NCBI GenBank assembly: GCA_041658585.1
Contig: JBAZZX010000008.1
Coordinates: 20,792-84,791, forward strand
Length of the DNA stretch: 64,000 nucleotides
Direction of reading: 5' to 3'
Origin: DYFC01 sp041658585
Lineage (GTDB): Bacteria > Nitrospirota > Thermodesulfovibrionia > Thermodesulfovibrionales > SM23-35
Shown piece by piece: positions 25,041 through 34,524 of this stretch; positions within the stretch are counted from its first letter, which is position 1, and each line of letters starts with the position of its first letter. Both the position numbers and the translations under genes were made by a program. The notes under the pieces were generated by a model. It did no database searches. It worked only from the letters and a program-made list of their open reading frames with translations, and had not been told where the DNA came from.

Positions 25041-26324
25041 ATGTATTTCATATATAGCCTCATATATATTATCGTAATCATCATTCTTTTGCCTTTTGAA
25101 TATCTCAAAAGACCGGCGGAGATTAGAAGAAAATGGCTTAGAGATAAGTTCGGTCTTTTAGATGCATCCTTCATCCTTAACCCCTCATCCGTTGTTTGGG
25201 TCCACGCCGTATCAGTCGGCGAGGTTATGGCCGCATCACCGCTTTTAAAAAAATTAAGAGAACGCTATCCGGGAAAAAGGATAATCCTTTCCACTATAAC
25301 CGACACCGGGCAAAAAGTTGCAAGAGAAAGAGCGCCCGAAGGAACAGCCGTTGTTTATCTTCCCTTTGATATCCCTTTCATATTGAACAATGTTTTGAAC
25401 AGGGTAAAACCCGACCTGCTGATCGTCATTGAAACCGAACTCTGGCCCAACCTGATAAGGGGTTTCAATGAGAAAGGAATACCCGTACTGCTGCTCAATG
25501 GAAGGATATCCGAAAAATCATTTAAAGGTTATAAAAAGGTATCACGCTTTATGAAAAAAGTCCTTTCCCATGTAGATTTCTTCGGTATGCAGAGTGAGGA
25601 ATACGCAGACAGGATCAGGCAATTGGGAGTTGATGCCCGCAGAGTTGTGACATTAGGCAATTTCAAATTTGATACCATACCTCCTTCAGAACTCCCGCTA
25701 TGGACAAAGGAATTGCAGGGTCCGGTTATTGTTGCAGGCAGCACCTTTGAAGGTGAGGAAGAACTGATGACCGATGTTTATCTTAAGCTTAGGGAAGACT
25801 TCCCTGATATCAATCTGATCATCGCCCCACGCCATCCCGAGAGGTTTAAACCCGTTGAAGAAATGCTCAAATCAAAAGGGGTCTCATTTGTAAAACGTTC
25901 CGGAATTGATAGCTTAAAGTCGCAGAACGTTGAACGCAGAACGTTGAACGGTTTTATCGTCCTTCTCGACACAGTCGGCGAACTGTCATCCGTTTACGGC
26001 ATATCGGACATCGCCGTTATCGGAAAGAGTTTCAGAGGCCGTGGAGGCCAGAATCCCCTCGAACCCGCCTACTGGGGCAAGCCCATCATATGCGGCCCGC
26101 ATATGGAGAATTTTCCGATTATCGGGGAGTTTTACAAAGAAGGCGCTGCTATCCGGGTCGGAGAAGAAGACCTCCTCACAAAATTAAAAGACCTCCTCCT
26201 TTCACCCGAAAAGTCAAAAGCAATCGGCTCAAAGGCACGGATGCTATACAATAAAAACGCCGGAGCAGTTGAAAAGGCGATGGAGATTATTGAAAGGCGA
26301 ATTTCTAAAACGGATTATTCATAA
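25041..26324 (+). CDS. waaA: Kdo transferase WaaA (KdtA)
   Basis: Adds Kdo to lipid IVA at the inner membrane. It has 427 residues: an N-terminal membrane anchor (IYSLIYIIVIIILLPF), then VVWVHAVSVGEVMAA, the acceptor-side ETELWPNLIRG motif, LNGRIS, and the donor-domain motifs APRHPERF and GGQNPLEPAYWGKPIICGPH. Two segments, SFILNPSS (25164-25191) and QNVERRTLNG (25921-25951), are coded by 7-bp repeats and look like loop insertions. Confidence 0.95.
   Translation: MYFIYSLIYIIVIIILLPFEYLKRPAEIRRKWLRDKFGLLDASFILNPSSVVWVHAVSVGEVMAASPLLKKLRERYPGKRIILSTITDTGQKVARERAPEGTAVVYLPFDIPFILNNVLNRVKPDLLIVIETELWPNLIRGFNEKGIPVLLLNGRISEKSFKGYKKVSRFMKKVLSHVDFFGMQSEEYADRIRQLGVDARRVVTLGNFKFDTIPPSELPLWTKELQGPVIVAGSTFEGEEELMTDVYLKLREDFPDINLIIAPRHPERFKPVEEMLKSKGVSFVKRSGIDSLKSQNVERRTLNGFIVLLDTVGELSSVYGISDIAVIGKSFRGRGGQNPLEPAYWGKPIICGPHMENFPIIGEFYKEGAAIRVGEEDLLTKLKDLLLSPEKSKAIGSKARMLYNKNAGAVEKAMEIIERRISKTDYS
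25164..25191. repeat. Heptanucleotide repeat in waaA (TCATCCT-type)
   Basis: Four 7-bp units GCATCCT, TCATCCT, TAACCCC, TCATCCG within the waaA reading frame, coding ASFILNPSS. Confidence 0.65.
25921..25951. repeat. Heptanucleotide repeat in waaA (AACGNNG unit)
   Basis: Alternating 7-bp units AACGTTG and AACGCAG across four periods, in frame, coding QNVERRTLNG. Confidence 0.85.
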
Positions 26325-27005
26325 ATTCTTCATCTAAGGTTAACGTTTTCCAGGGTCTGCCTTTATCTTCTATAGCAGACTTTAATTTTGGATCCTTCTC
26401 AAATATTTACAAAGTTGGTATATGATTTAAAGAGCGACGGTTGACGGAGGTAGACATTATGGCCTGCTGCTATCTTAGAATAGCGCGAACTACCTTCAAG
26501 ATCAGGCGCATATTTTTACTGTCGGCTTCAAACAAGATTTGTCGCCAGATCATAACTAAATTATCACTTCCTCCGAAGAAACACTCTGACATTTGCTAAA
26601 AAAATGAAGAATTGCCCGAAAAACAAACAGTGACCATACCGGACCTTACAGCGCGTTTCTTCCCCATAGAAAGACGCAACTTCAAAAATTCTGTCCCCTG
26701 CTGATTACTAAAAAAACTCACAACCCAATGCTTCCAGTGAGAGGGGTGAATTGCTTCCGTAAAATAAGTTTTTGAACTTCAGGTCACAATGCAACAGTTC
26801 AAACGCAAATCGATAAAAATGATTTTCTTGACTTCCATGCCCCCCTTAGAATTCCTCTCGTCTTGAGATTCATTGAGAGCTTGGCAGCCGGCTCAGCCTT
26901 GCTCTCTTTAAATGAGAAATCATTGAAATATAATTGTCTTTTAATACGTACACACGGTTGAATTATGCTGTACCCTTGCTATACTATGAGCTAAAGGAGA
27001 TCATA
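26325..27005. other. Long non-coding gap, no recognised gene
   Basis: About 680 bp. Open frames on both strands are short; one minus-strand frame near 26486-26566 could encode a 27-residue peptide, but it lacks support. There is no tRNA, terminator with T-run or repeat shared with the rest of the window. It could be decayed coding DNA. Confidence 0.4.
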
Positions 27006-28865
27006 GTGCTTATGAAGAAAAATGATTTTCCTGGAATTGAAGACATATTCGAAACGGTCCGCGAACCGCTTTTAGTTCTGGATGCTAACCTGAATATTCT
27101 CTCTGCCAACCGGAGCTTCTATAACATCTTCAAGGTAGAGCAGGGAGAAACCATCGGACATCTCATCTTCGATGTCGGCAATAAACAGTGGGACATCCCT
27201 GCGCTTCGGACATTGCTTGAGGACATTCTCCCAACACACAAACGGCTTGATAGCTACGAAGTTGAGCATGATTTCCCCACCATCGGCCACAAAACAATGC
27301 TCCTGAATGCCCGCTAGGTCTATCGGAAAGATGTCGGCACGCAGATGATACTACTCGCCATTGAGGACATTACCGAGCGTAAGGAGATAGAAAAGGGTCT
27401 GGAAAAGACCCGTAAAGAACTGGAGGTAACTAAAATATCCGAAGATGCCGCCCGCGAGTACGCCGAGAGCATCATCAACACCGTGCGTGAACCCTTAATT
27501 TCTCTGGATCAAGATTTAAGGGTAGTCACCGCCAGCCGCTCCTTCTATGATGTCTTTAAGGTAACCCCTGAAGAGACCGTGGGACAGCTTATCTATGACC
27601 TCGGCAATAAACAGTGGAATATCCCCAAGCTGCGGGAACTGCTGGAAACCATCCTTCCCCAAAAGGCATCCTTTGATAACTATGAGGTTGAACACGAGTT
27701 TTCTACCATAGGCAGGCGCATAATGCTTTTGAATGCCCGGCAAATTCAAAGAGTGTCGGGAAAAGAGCGGATAATCCTTCTCGCCATTGAGGACATTACC
27801 GAGCGTAGGCAACTGGAAAGCTTATTAGAGGAATCTGAAGAGCGCTTCAGACGTCTTTTTGAGACGGCAAACGACGGGATAGTGCTTCTCGAAAAACACG
27901 AAGGGAAGATAACCCATGCTAATCCAGCCTCGACGGAGATGTTGGGCTATTCCAAAGAGGAGTGCATCGGGAAAAAGCTTCAGAATATCGGTGTCTCGCT
28001 TGATATGGGTGATTTTCAAAAGATAATGCAAACATTGGACAAGAGCGGCATTATTTATTACGATGATGTTCCGGTAAAAACCAAGGCCGGGCAATATATT
28101 GATACGGATATATATATGGTTGACAGGGCAAGATTGGTTCAATGTAATATGCGCGACATCACCGAGCGGAAGCGGGTTGCGGAGGTAATAAAAAAAAATG
28201 AAGAACAGTTGCGAAATCTGACAGCATACATGCAGAAGGTAACAGAGATGGAAAGAACCAATATAGCTCGTGAAATTCACGATGAACTTGGACAGGCATT
28301 GACTATATTAAAGATGGACTTGTCCTTGTTCCGAAAGATGTTTTCTGAGGATCAAACATCAATTCTTGAAAAAACAGATGCGATGTCAAGACTGATTGAT
28401 AAAACGATCCAGACGGTTAAAAGGATTGCCACTGACTTAAGACCCGGACTCTTAGATGACTTGGGTCTATCGGCAGCTATTGAGTGGCAGTTAGGAGAAT
28501 TTCAGGAACGAACAGGCATCACATGTAAGATAATAATAGATCCCAAGGATGTCACATTTGATAGAGATCGTAATACTGCTCTTTTCCGTATCTTTCAGGA
28601 GACCCTGACGAATATTGCCCGACATGCAGAGGCGACAGAAGTCAGCGTAAGCTTAAAGCAGAAGGACGGGCAGATAGAACTGAAGGTTCAAGACAACGGC
28701 AGAGGAATTACAGAAGAGGAGCTTACTCATCCGAAATCATTTGGTCTCATCGGGATTAGAGAACGTGCTATAATTTTTGGCGGAGATAGCAACGTTAAAG
28801 GTTTTCCCGGTAAAGGAACAACCGTGACCGTGAAAATCCCGGCTAAGAATATTCAAGAAAGTTGA
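27006..28865 (+). pseudogene. PAS-PAS-PAS sensor histidine kinase (NarL-type), split by an in-frame amber codon
   Basis: A GTG at 27006 (AAAGGAG six bases upstream) opens a frame of ~619 codons. TAG at 27315-27317 interrupts it (codon 104) without any frame change. The first PAS ends MLLNAR then stop; the homologous point in the second PAS reads MLLNARQIQR, so CAG-to-TAG is likely. After the stop come the end of PAS1, PAS2, a third PAS, then HisKA_3 with phospho-His in NIAREIHDELGQALTILKMD and HATPase (DNGRG, GLIGIRERA). It is paired with the response regulator that follows. It may be a recent pseudogene or expressed as a shorter product from 27345. Confidence 0.8.
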
Positions 28866-29497
28866 TGATAAGAATTCTCATTGCAGATGATCATCCCATG
28901 TTTCGTGAAGGACTGAGACGCATCCTCGCAGGATGTCCTGATATTAATGTTGCCGATGAAGCAAGTAATGGACAGGAAGTCTTTGAGAAAGTGTGGAATA
29001 ATGAGTACGATATGGTTTTGCTGGACATTGCAATGCCTGGAACACCGGGACTTGAAGTCTTGAAACGACTGAAAAATGAAAAGCCAAAACTCCCTGTTCT
29101 TGTTTTAAGCATGTATCCTGAAGAGCAGTATGCAGTCCGGGTTATAAAGGCCGGCGCTTCCGGATATCTTACCAAAGAAAGTGCGTCAGAAGAGTTAATA
29201 TCAGCAATACGAAGAATATCAGGAGGGAGAAAATATATCACTTCGTCCATTGCCGAGAGATTAGCTGACGATGTGGAGCCCACTGCTGAAAAGCCGCTTC
29301 ATGATACGCTCTCGGATCGTGAATTTGAAGTGTATCGTATGATCGTAGCAGGAAAGACGACAACACAAATTGCCGAGGAACTTTTTTTGAGCGTCAAGAC
29401 TATTAGCACCTATCGATCCCGCATTCTGGAAAAGATGAAAATGAAAACAAATGCGGAATTGATACACTATGCTATTAAGCACAATATGTTTGACTGA
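28865..29497 (+). CDS. NarL/FixJ-family response regulator
   Basis: 210 residues. The receiver has IADDHPMFREGL, phospho-Asp in DMVLLDIAMPG, Thr/Ser in VLVLSMYPE and Lys in GYLTKESASEEL. The C-terminal LuxR-type helix-turn-helix reads LSDREFEVYRMIVAGKTTTQ and SVKTISTYRSRILEKM. The ATG at 28865 shares one base with the kinase stop (TGATG), so the pair is one operon. The cognate signal is unknown. Confidence 0.93.
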   Translation: MIRILIADDHPMFREGLRRILAGCPDINVADEASNGQEVFEKVWNNEYDMVLLDIAMPGTPGLEVLKRLKNEKPKLPVLVLSMYPEEQYAVRVIKAGASGYLTKESASEELISAIRRISGGRKYITSSIAERLADDVEPTAEKPLHDTLSDREFEVYRMIVAGKTTTQIAEELFLSVKTISTYRSRILEKMKMKTNAELIHYAIKHNMFD

Positions 29498-29829
29498 TTC
29501 GATCTCACTTTTATTTAGCAATCCTTCAAAGTCTTCATCATTTCTTTTTCATATGTCTGCCTGATGTAGGACAACGCCTACAAAAAATAGTCATCAAATC
29601 CGTCCCAAAAAATAGACAACCACTGATATTTTTATCATTTCCACTTTGATAAAGTAAATCATGGGTACACAAAAAGGCGTGGCTCAGACAAAATCAATAG
29701 TCAATATTTAATAGGTGATCATTTAATGAAACAAGCTGTATTTATGAAGTGTACAAAAGACGGATAATATTGCTAAGAAATTGAGAAAATAGTGATTTAT
29801 CATATTTCGTTTCAGAAAGGTGAAGTAGG
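29498..29829. other. Intergenic region with TGTAGG palindrome
   Basis: 332 bp with no credible gene. It contains the inverted repeat TGTAGG-N6-CCTACA (29565-29582), a possible operator for one of the flanking regulators. The start site of the lone receiver gene follows GAAAGGTGAAGTAGG. Confidence 0.4.
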
Positions 29830-30204
29830 ATGAAAGTTTTTATTGCTGATGACTCAAGTGAAATTCGAAAAAGGATTATAGCTATGCTTTCTGATTTAGC
29901 AGAAAGCATTGAGATGATAGGAGAGGCAGAAAACGTTCAAGATGCAATAAACAGCATCCATGAATTTGATCCGGATGTGGTAATTCTTGACATTAGGATG
30001 CCGGGAGGAAGCGGTATCGATGTGCTGAAAAAAATCAAGAAAAAAAATGAGGTACCGGTAATCATAATACTGACAAATTACCCGTATTCCCAGTACCGGA
30101 AAAAATGTATGGAGGCTGGTGCAGATTTCTTTTTTGATAAGTCGGGAGATTTTGAAGAAATTGTTAAGGTTGTGAGTGATATATCAGGAGGAAGGATTTT
30201 ATAA
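29830..30204 (+). CDS. Single-domain response regulator (CheY-like receiver)
   Basis: 124 residues, a receiver domain only. Acidic pocket FIADDSSEIRKRI, phospho-Asp in DVVILDIRMPGGSGIDVLKK, Thr in IILTNYPYSQYR and Lys in FFFDKSGDFEEIV. There is no output domain, so it must act by protein contact. It is followed with a one-base overlap (TAATG) by a small zinc-ribbon gene and then an rpoD-like sigma factor, suggesting it feeds into sigma control. Confidence 0.9.
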   Translation: MKVFIADDSSEIRKRIIAMLSDLAESIEMIGEAENVQDAINSIHEFDPDVVILDIRMPGGSGIDVLKKIKKKNEVPVIIILTNYPYSQYRKKCMEAGADFFFDKSGDFEEIVKVVSDISGGRIL

Positions 30205-30410
30205 TGGCAACAGAAATAGTAGAAATTTCAGGTATTGAAACTTCTCAAAAGGTAAAGACTAAAGCAGAGGCTCCTGCTGCAAAATCATGTAAATCAAATA
30301 AATGTAAAGTATGCGGCATAAACACATACCAAAAAGACGGTATGTGTGTCCTATGCAAAACCGGTATCACGCAGATATATGAAATGATTGAATCATTAAA
30401 AACCGCTTAA
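30204..30410 (+). CDS. Zinc-ribbon microprotein
   Basis: 68 residues. A Lys/Ala-rich N-terminal part is followed by a four-Cys ribbon: CKVCGINTYQKDGMCVLC (C-x2-C...C-x2-C), then a helix (ITQIYEMIESLKTA). Its start overlaps the stop of the receiver gene, and the sigma-factor gene begins 23 bp later. A role as adaptor or anti-sigma-like partner is possible but only inferred from position. It is unlike any named family I know. Confidence 0.65.
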   Translation: MATEIVEISGIETSQKVKTKAEAPAAKSCKSNKCKVCGINTYQKDGMCVLCKTGITQIYEMIESLKTA

Positions 30411-30433
30411 GAACAAGAAGGGGAATAAGTTAT

Positions 30434-31882
30434 ATGCGGACAGAGGTACCGGATACAATGAGAGAAGATGATATTTTTACAGAGATTATAGACTCAGGCA
30501 AGATGCGTGGAATGCTCACCCATAGTGGAATAAATGATGCATTCCCGCCAGGCTCTCTCTGCAACGATGAATTAGAAGACCTTCTGGATCTTCTCCATGA
30601 TAGAGGAGTCAAAGTTGTAGACAGTCAGGAAACCACTAACTTTGAAGAGGAAGAACTGGTAGAGCAGGAGAAACAAGATGAAGAGGAACATGAACATGAG
30701 AAGACAGAAGACCTTATTCAGGCATATTTCCACTCTATGGGTGATATTACGATACTTACAAAAGATGAGGAAATAGAGCTTGCAAAAAAACTGGAAGAAG
30801 GAAAAGAGGTTCTAAAAGCAACGGTAATGGCAATGCCCTTATACGTGAAAATCGAAGCAGGCTTAGATCACAGAGAGCAAGAGGATTCAGATAATACAGA
30901 AGAAGAAAAACAAGATCTATCCTTAAGCAAGACCTTGGAAATACTCGATGATCTTATGATGAGCAGGGGAGATAATAAGAGAAAGATTTCGGGATATGAG
31001 ACGTTACAGGATTTGAACGGTTTAACAGATGGGAAAGAGAAGATAGATTTCACTACAAAAGACTGTCAGGCTGAAAATATGCATGTTGAATCAGAGACAG
31101 GAATGACAATTGATATATTAAAAAAGAACTATGAAAGAATCTCAAAAGCAATGGAGCTTGTCACGAAAACGAAGAATGAATTAATAATCCATAACCTGAG
31201 ACTCGTTGTGTATGTCGCTAAAAACTATATAGGAAGAGGCCTCTCTCTACTTGACCTCATTCAGGAAGGCAATATCGGTCTTATAAAAGCTATAGATAAG
31301 TTTGATTACAAAAGAGGGTTTAAATTCAGTACCTATGCGACATGGTGGATAAAGCAGAAAATTTTAAGGGCTCTTATGGATCAGGTAAAAACGATTAGAC
31401 TCCCTGTCCATATAACAGACCTATATGGCAAGATTATCAAAGTTTCCAGCGAACTGGTATCGAATCTCGGCAGGGAACCAAGAACAGAAGAAATTGCTAA
31501 AAGATTAGGAGTCCCTGTAAAGAAAGTCGATGATATTTTAGGGGCGATTCAGGATCCGATAACCCTTCAAACCCCGATAGGAGATGAGGAGTCGACCCTT
31601 GAGGATGTTATTGGTAATAACAGTCCTTCTCCATATGCAGATGCTGAAAGAAACAAGATTACTGAGCAGATACTCAAGGTGCTGCACACGCTGACACCAA
31701 AGGAGGAGGAGGTAGTACGCATGAGGTTTGGGATCGGAATCGATAGAGACCACACGCTTGAAGAAGTTGGAAGACATCTCTCTGTTTCGCGTGAAAGGGT
31801 ACGACAAATAGAGGCTAATGCAATGAGAAAACTCAAACATCCAAAAAGACTCAAGACATTAGAGATTTTAGATAAGGCCTGA
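30434..31882 (+). CDS. RpoD-family (sigma70 group 1/2) RNA polymerase sigma factor
   Basis: 482 residues. The N-terminal part (LLDLLHDRGVKVVD) resembles sigma region 1.1 and is followed by an acidic linker. Region 1.2 is TEDLIQAYFHSMGDITILTK; a non-conserved region follows; region 2 is HNLRLVVYVAKNYIGRGLSL and DLIQEGNIGLIKAIDKFDYK, with FSTYATWWIKQKILRAL. Regions 3 and 4 end in LEEVGRHLSVSRERVRQIEA. It is near full rpoD length, so either the housekeeping sigma or a group 2 paralogue; the setting in a regulator operon favours a paralogue. Confidence 0.85.
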   Translation: MRTEVPDTMREDDIFTEIIDSGKMRGMLTHSGINDAFPPGSLCNDELEDLLDLLHDRGVKVVDSQETTNFEEEELVEQEKQDEEEHEHEKTEDLIQAYFHSMGDITILTKDEEIELAKKLEEGKEVLKATVMAMPLYVKIEAGLDHREQEDSDNTEEEKQDLSLSKTLEILDDLMMSRGDNKRKISGYETLQDLNGLTDGKEKIDFTTKDCQAENMHVESETGMTIDILKKNYERISKAMELVTKTKNELIIHNLRLVVYVAKNYIGRGLSLLDLIQEGNIGLIKAIDKFDYKRGFKFSTYATWWIKQKILRALMDQVKTIRLPVHITDLYGKIIKVSSELVSNLGREPRTEEIAKRLGVPVKKVDDILGAIQDPITLQTPIGDEESTLEDVIGNNSPSPYADAERNKITEQILKVLHTLTPKEEEVVRMRFGIGIDRDHTLEEVGRHLSVSRERVRQIEANAMRKLKHPKRLKTLEILDKA

Positions 31883-32240
31883 TTTTGATAGGGAGATGGA
31901 AGAAATATTCTTAGAAATGGAAAGAGATTATTGATGGAGAAAAATTATTTTGGGTTTCCCAAAAGACCAAAACGTTTCTAACACCTCCAACTAACACTTT
32001 CAATTGCTTGATACCATCGAGTATTACCGGTACAAGTATTGGACAATCTGATCTGACATCAAATACCGCATGGGATCAGAGGGACCGGAGCTGCTATTGC
32101 GGAATGTGCAGGTGGCGCCCGTCATAAAGTAATCAATCAGCCACGAAGGAGCTCTTTTTTTTCATTGGTTCTGTTAATAAAGTATGCAGAGAGTATTCAC
32201 AGAGTTTAAAAATCTTCCGGTTTAGATATACAATAGCTGT
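31883..32240. other. Intergenic gap without recognised gene
   Basis: About 358 bp between the sigma-factor and GroES-like genes. Only very short frames occur (for example a 15-codon frame at 31934). There is no tRNA, riboswitch or repeat seen elsewhere in the window. Confidence 0.4.
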
Positions 32241-32621
32241 ATGAAAGCCAAGAAGAATTTAATAATTGTCGGTGACCGGGTACTTGTAGAACCTGATGAG
32301 GGGGCTGAAAAGACAAGCTCCGGGCTCTATCTTCCTGCGACAGTCAGAGAAAAGGAAAAGGTGGTCGGCGGTTATGTCGTTAAAACAGGCCCCGGTTATG
32401 CCGTCCATGACCCGCATACTTCGGACGAACCCTGGGCTTCCGGGAAGACGAAAGAAATAAAATATATCCCTCTCCAGGCTTCAGAAGGTGATTATGCGAT
32501 CTTTCTCAAAGAGTCTGCCGTGGAGATTGAATTCGAGGGGAAGAAGTATCTGATTCTCCCCCATTCTGCTATTCTGGCACTTGTTAGGGTTGAGATAGAA
32601 GATGTCGAAGCAGAAGGTTGA
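32241..32621 (+). CDS. GroES-like co-chaperonin family protein (orphan)
   Basis: 126 residues of the Cpn10 fold: NLIIVGDRVLVEPDEGAEKT, the mobile-loop position SSGLYLPATVREKEKVVGGY, and C-terminal IEFEGKKYLILPHSAILALV. It is longer than GroES (~95) because of an insert (YAVHDPHTSDEPWASGKTKE). No groEL is adjacent. Its last 20 bp overlap the DinG-like gene. A GroEL-partner role is uncertain. Confidence 0.8.
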   Translation: MKAKKNLIIVGDRVLVEPDEGAEKTSSGLYLPATVREKEKVVGGYVVKTGPGYAVHDPHTSDEPWASGKTKEIKYIPLQASEGDYAIFLKESAVEIEFEGKKYLILPHSAILALVRVEIEDVEAEG

Positions 32622-34524
32622 TTTGAAAGAACTCGAATCCGCTTTCAAAATTCTAGAGCAAAAACTGCCCGGTTATGAAATCAGGCCGCAGCAGATGAAG
32701 ATGGCTGGGAAGGTTCATGAATGTCTGACAGAAAAAAAGAACCTCCTCATCGAGGCCGGTACAGGCGTCGGCAAGTCATTTGCATATCTGATTCCCGCAA
32801 TACTGTCTCAGGAAAAGACTGTTGTATCAACCGCATCCATTGCATTGCAGGACCAGCTGGTGAACAAGGACCTGGCATTTCTCCGGGACGTTCTTCCTGT
32901 AAAATTTTCCTATGCGATCCTGAAGGGCAAGAACAATTATCTCTGCCTGAAACGGGAAAACGAGTATGCGGAACTCGATGAGAAGTATCTGAAATTCCGT
33001 GAATGGGTTTCGGATACGGAGACCGGCGATAAGGATGAGCTTCCGTTCATTCCTGAATTCTGGTCGAAGGTATGCGGGGATACGGATGATTGCAGTGTAA
33101 CAGTATGCCCGTACTACAAGGTGTGTTTCTATTACAGGCATTACCGGAACCTTTATAAATATGACGTTATTGTCGTCAACCATCATCTCCTGATGTATGA
33201 CCTTCTTTCGGAATTCAACCTTATGCCTTTTCATGACCAATTGATTATAGATGAGGCGCACCAGCTCGAACATGTTATTTCCCATGTTCTGGGGAGCAGC
33301 CTGAGCCATTCCAAGATAACATGGCTTCTTTACAGGTTGAAGGGATTGAAGATAGCGGTAGATCACATCTTTGAACCGGTCGACGGTTTTTTCAAAAGAC
33401 GGGATATGTCTTTTCAGTCCCTTAACCTGATATCCGATGATATCGTTGAGGGATTAAACATGCTGAAAGATCTCCTTGCTCTTGATAACGTGCTGCAACG
33501 ATTGACCGCCTTTGAAGAGACCCTTGACGATACCATGCTCAGGGACAGAATACAAACTACCCTGATCTATATCCGGTCTCTTGAGGCTACAATCAATGAT
33601 TTCATAAGCCGGCAGGACAAGGACAGAGTTTATTTTATGACGCACGAGAAGGGAATGATAGAGCTTAAAAGCAACCTTGTGGAATCCCGGAAGCCTTTTC
33701 AGGAATTAGTCGACGCCTATGACAGTCTGATCATGACTTCTGCTACACTGACAGCCGGAGGAGCTTTCGGTTTTATCAGGGAGAGACTGGGCATGAAAGA
33801 CTTTCAGGAAATGGTTGTAGGTTCCCCCTTTGATTATAAAAGACAGGCGCTCCTCTATATCAATAGAGACTTGCCGGTCCCCGATAAGGAGAACAGCGAA
33901 TCTTTTTTCAGGGAAAGCCTTAAGACTATTGAGGATCTGATCATTGCTTCCAGAGGCAGGGCGCTGGTTTTGTTCACTTCCCATAAAAATCTTAAGTACG
34001 TCTCAGCCCGTATCAGGACGGATTACCCCGTCAAGTCACAGGGCGACATGCCGCCGGGAAAACTGATCCAGTGGTTCAAAAAGACGCCGAATGCCGTGCT
34101 GCTCGCCACAGCCACCTTCTGGCAGGGCATTGATATCAAGGGAGAACAGTTAAGTCTGGTTGTTATCGTAAAGATGCCGTTCGGCACGCCGGGAGACCCT
34201 GTGTATGACGAGCGGTGCAGAAGGCTGCAGGAGAGATGGTTCACAGACCTTGCGCTCCCGTCCGCCATTCTCCTCTTAAGGCAAGGCTTTGGAAGGCTGA
34301 TCAGAAGCTCGGAAGACTTCGGAGTGGTTGCTTTGCTGGATCCAAGACTTGTTCGCAGCTCCTATGGGAAAACAATCATCTCATCCTTGCCGGAAATGGA
34401 TGTTGTCCATACCATTGAGCCTGTGAAGAGTTTTTTTGATGCTGTCCGGGATTCTAATGGAAAAGAGCATAGAGATGCGTCTTTAAAGGACAAGAGCAAG
34501 AAATCAAGAAAGGTGCGCATATGA
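32602..34524 (+). CDS. dinG: DinG/XPD-like ATP-dependent DNA helicase
   Basis: A 640-residue SF2 helicase. Walker A is IEAGTGVGKSFAYLIPAI; motif Ia STASIALQDQL; four Cys for a 4Fe-4S cluster (NNYLCLKRE; VCGDTDDCSVTVCPYYKVCF); Walker B IIDEAHQLEH; motif III MTSATLT; motif VI RQGFGRLIRS. The architecture equals DinG, which unwinds forked and G-quadruplex DNA in repair. It overlaps both neighbours (GroES-like by 20 bp, RmuC by 4 bp), so the three are an operon. Confidence 0.9.
   Translation: MSKQKVDLKELESAFKILEQKLPGYEIRPQQMKMAGKVHECLTEKKNLLIEAGTGVGKSFAYLIPAILSQEKTVVSTASIALQDQLVNKDLAFLRDVLPVKFSYAILKGKNNYLCLKRENEYAELDEKYLKFREWVSDTETGDKDELPFIPEFWSKVCGDTDDCSVTVCPYYKVCFYYRHYRNLYKYDVIVVNHHLLMYDLLSEFNLMPFHDQLIIDEAHQLEHVISHVLGSSLSHSKITWLLYRLKGLKIAVDHIFEPVDGFFKRRDMSFQSLNLISDDIVEGLNMLKDLLALDNVLQRLTAFEETLDDTMLRDRIQTTLIYIRSLEATINDFISRQDKDRVYFMTHEKGMIELKSNLVESRKPFQELVDAYDSLIMTSATLTAGGAFGFIRERLGMKDFQEMVVGSPFDYKRQALLYINRDLPVPDKENSESFFRESLKTIEDLIIASRGRALVLFTSHKNLKYVSARIRTDYPVKSQGDMPPGKLIQWFKKTPNAVLLATATFWQGIDIKGEQLSLVVIVKMPFGTPGDPVYDERCRRLQERWFTDLALPSAILLLRQGFGRLIRSSEDFGVVALLDPRLVRSSYGKTIISSLPEMDVVHTIEPVKSFFDAVRDSNGKEHRDASLKDKSKKSRKVRI

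Noticed and set aside
26486..26566. 27-codon minus-strand frame in the 26.3-27 kb gap
   Set aside because: Too short, with no signal or similarity to anything known.
27315..27317. Amber codon as pyrrolysine site
   Set aside because: The equivalent residue in PAS2 is Gln and the gene is not of a methyltransferase type; a nonsense mutation is simpler.
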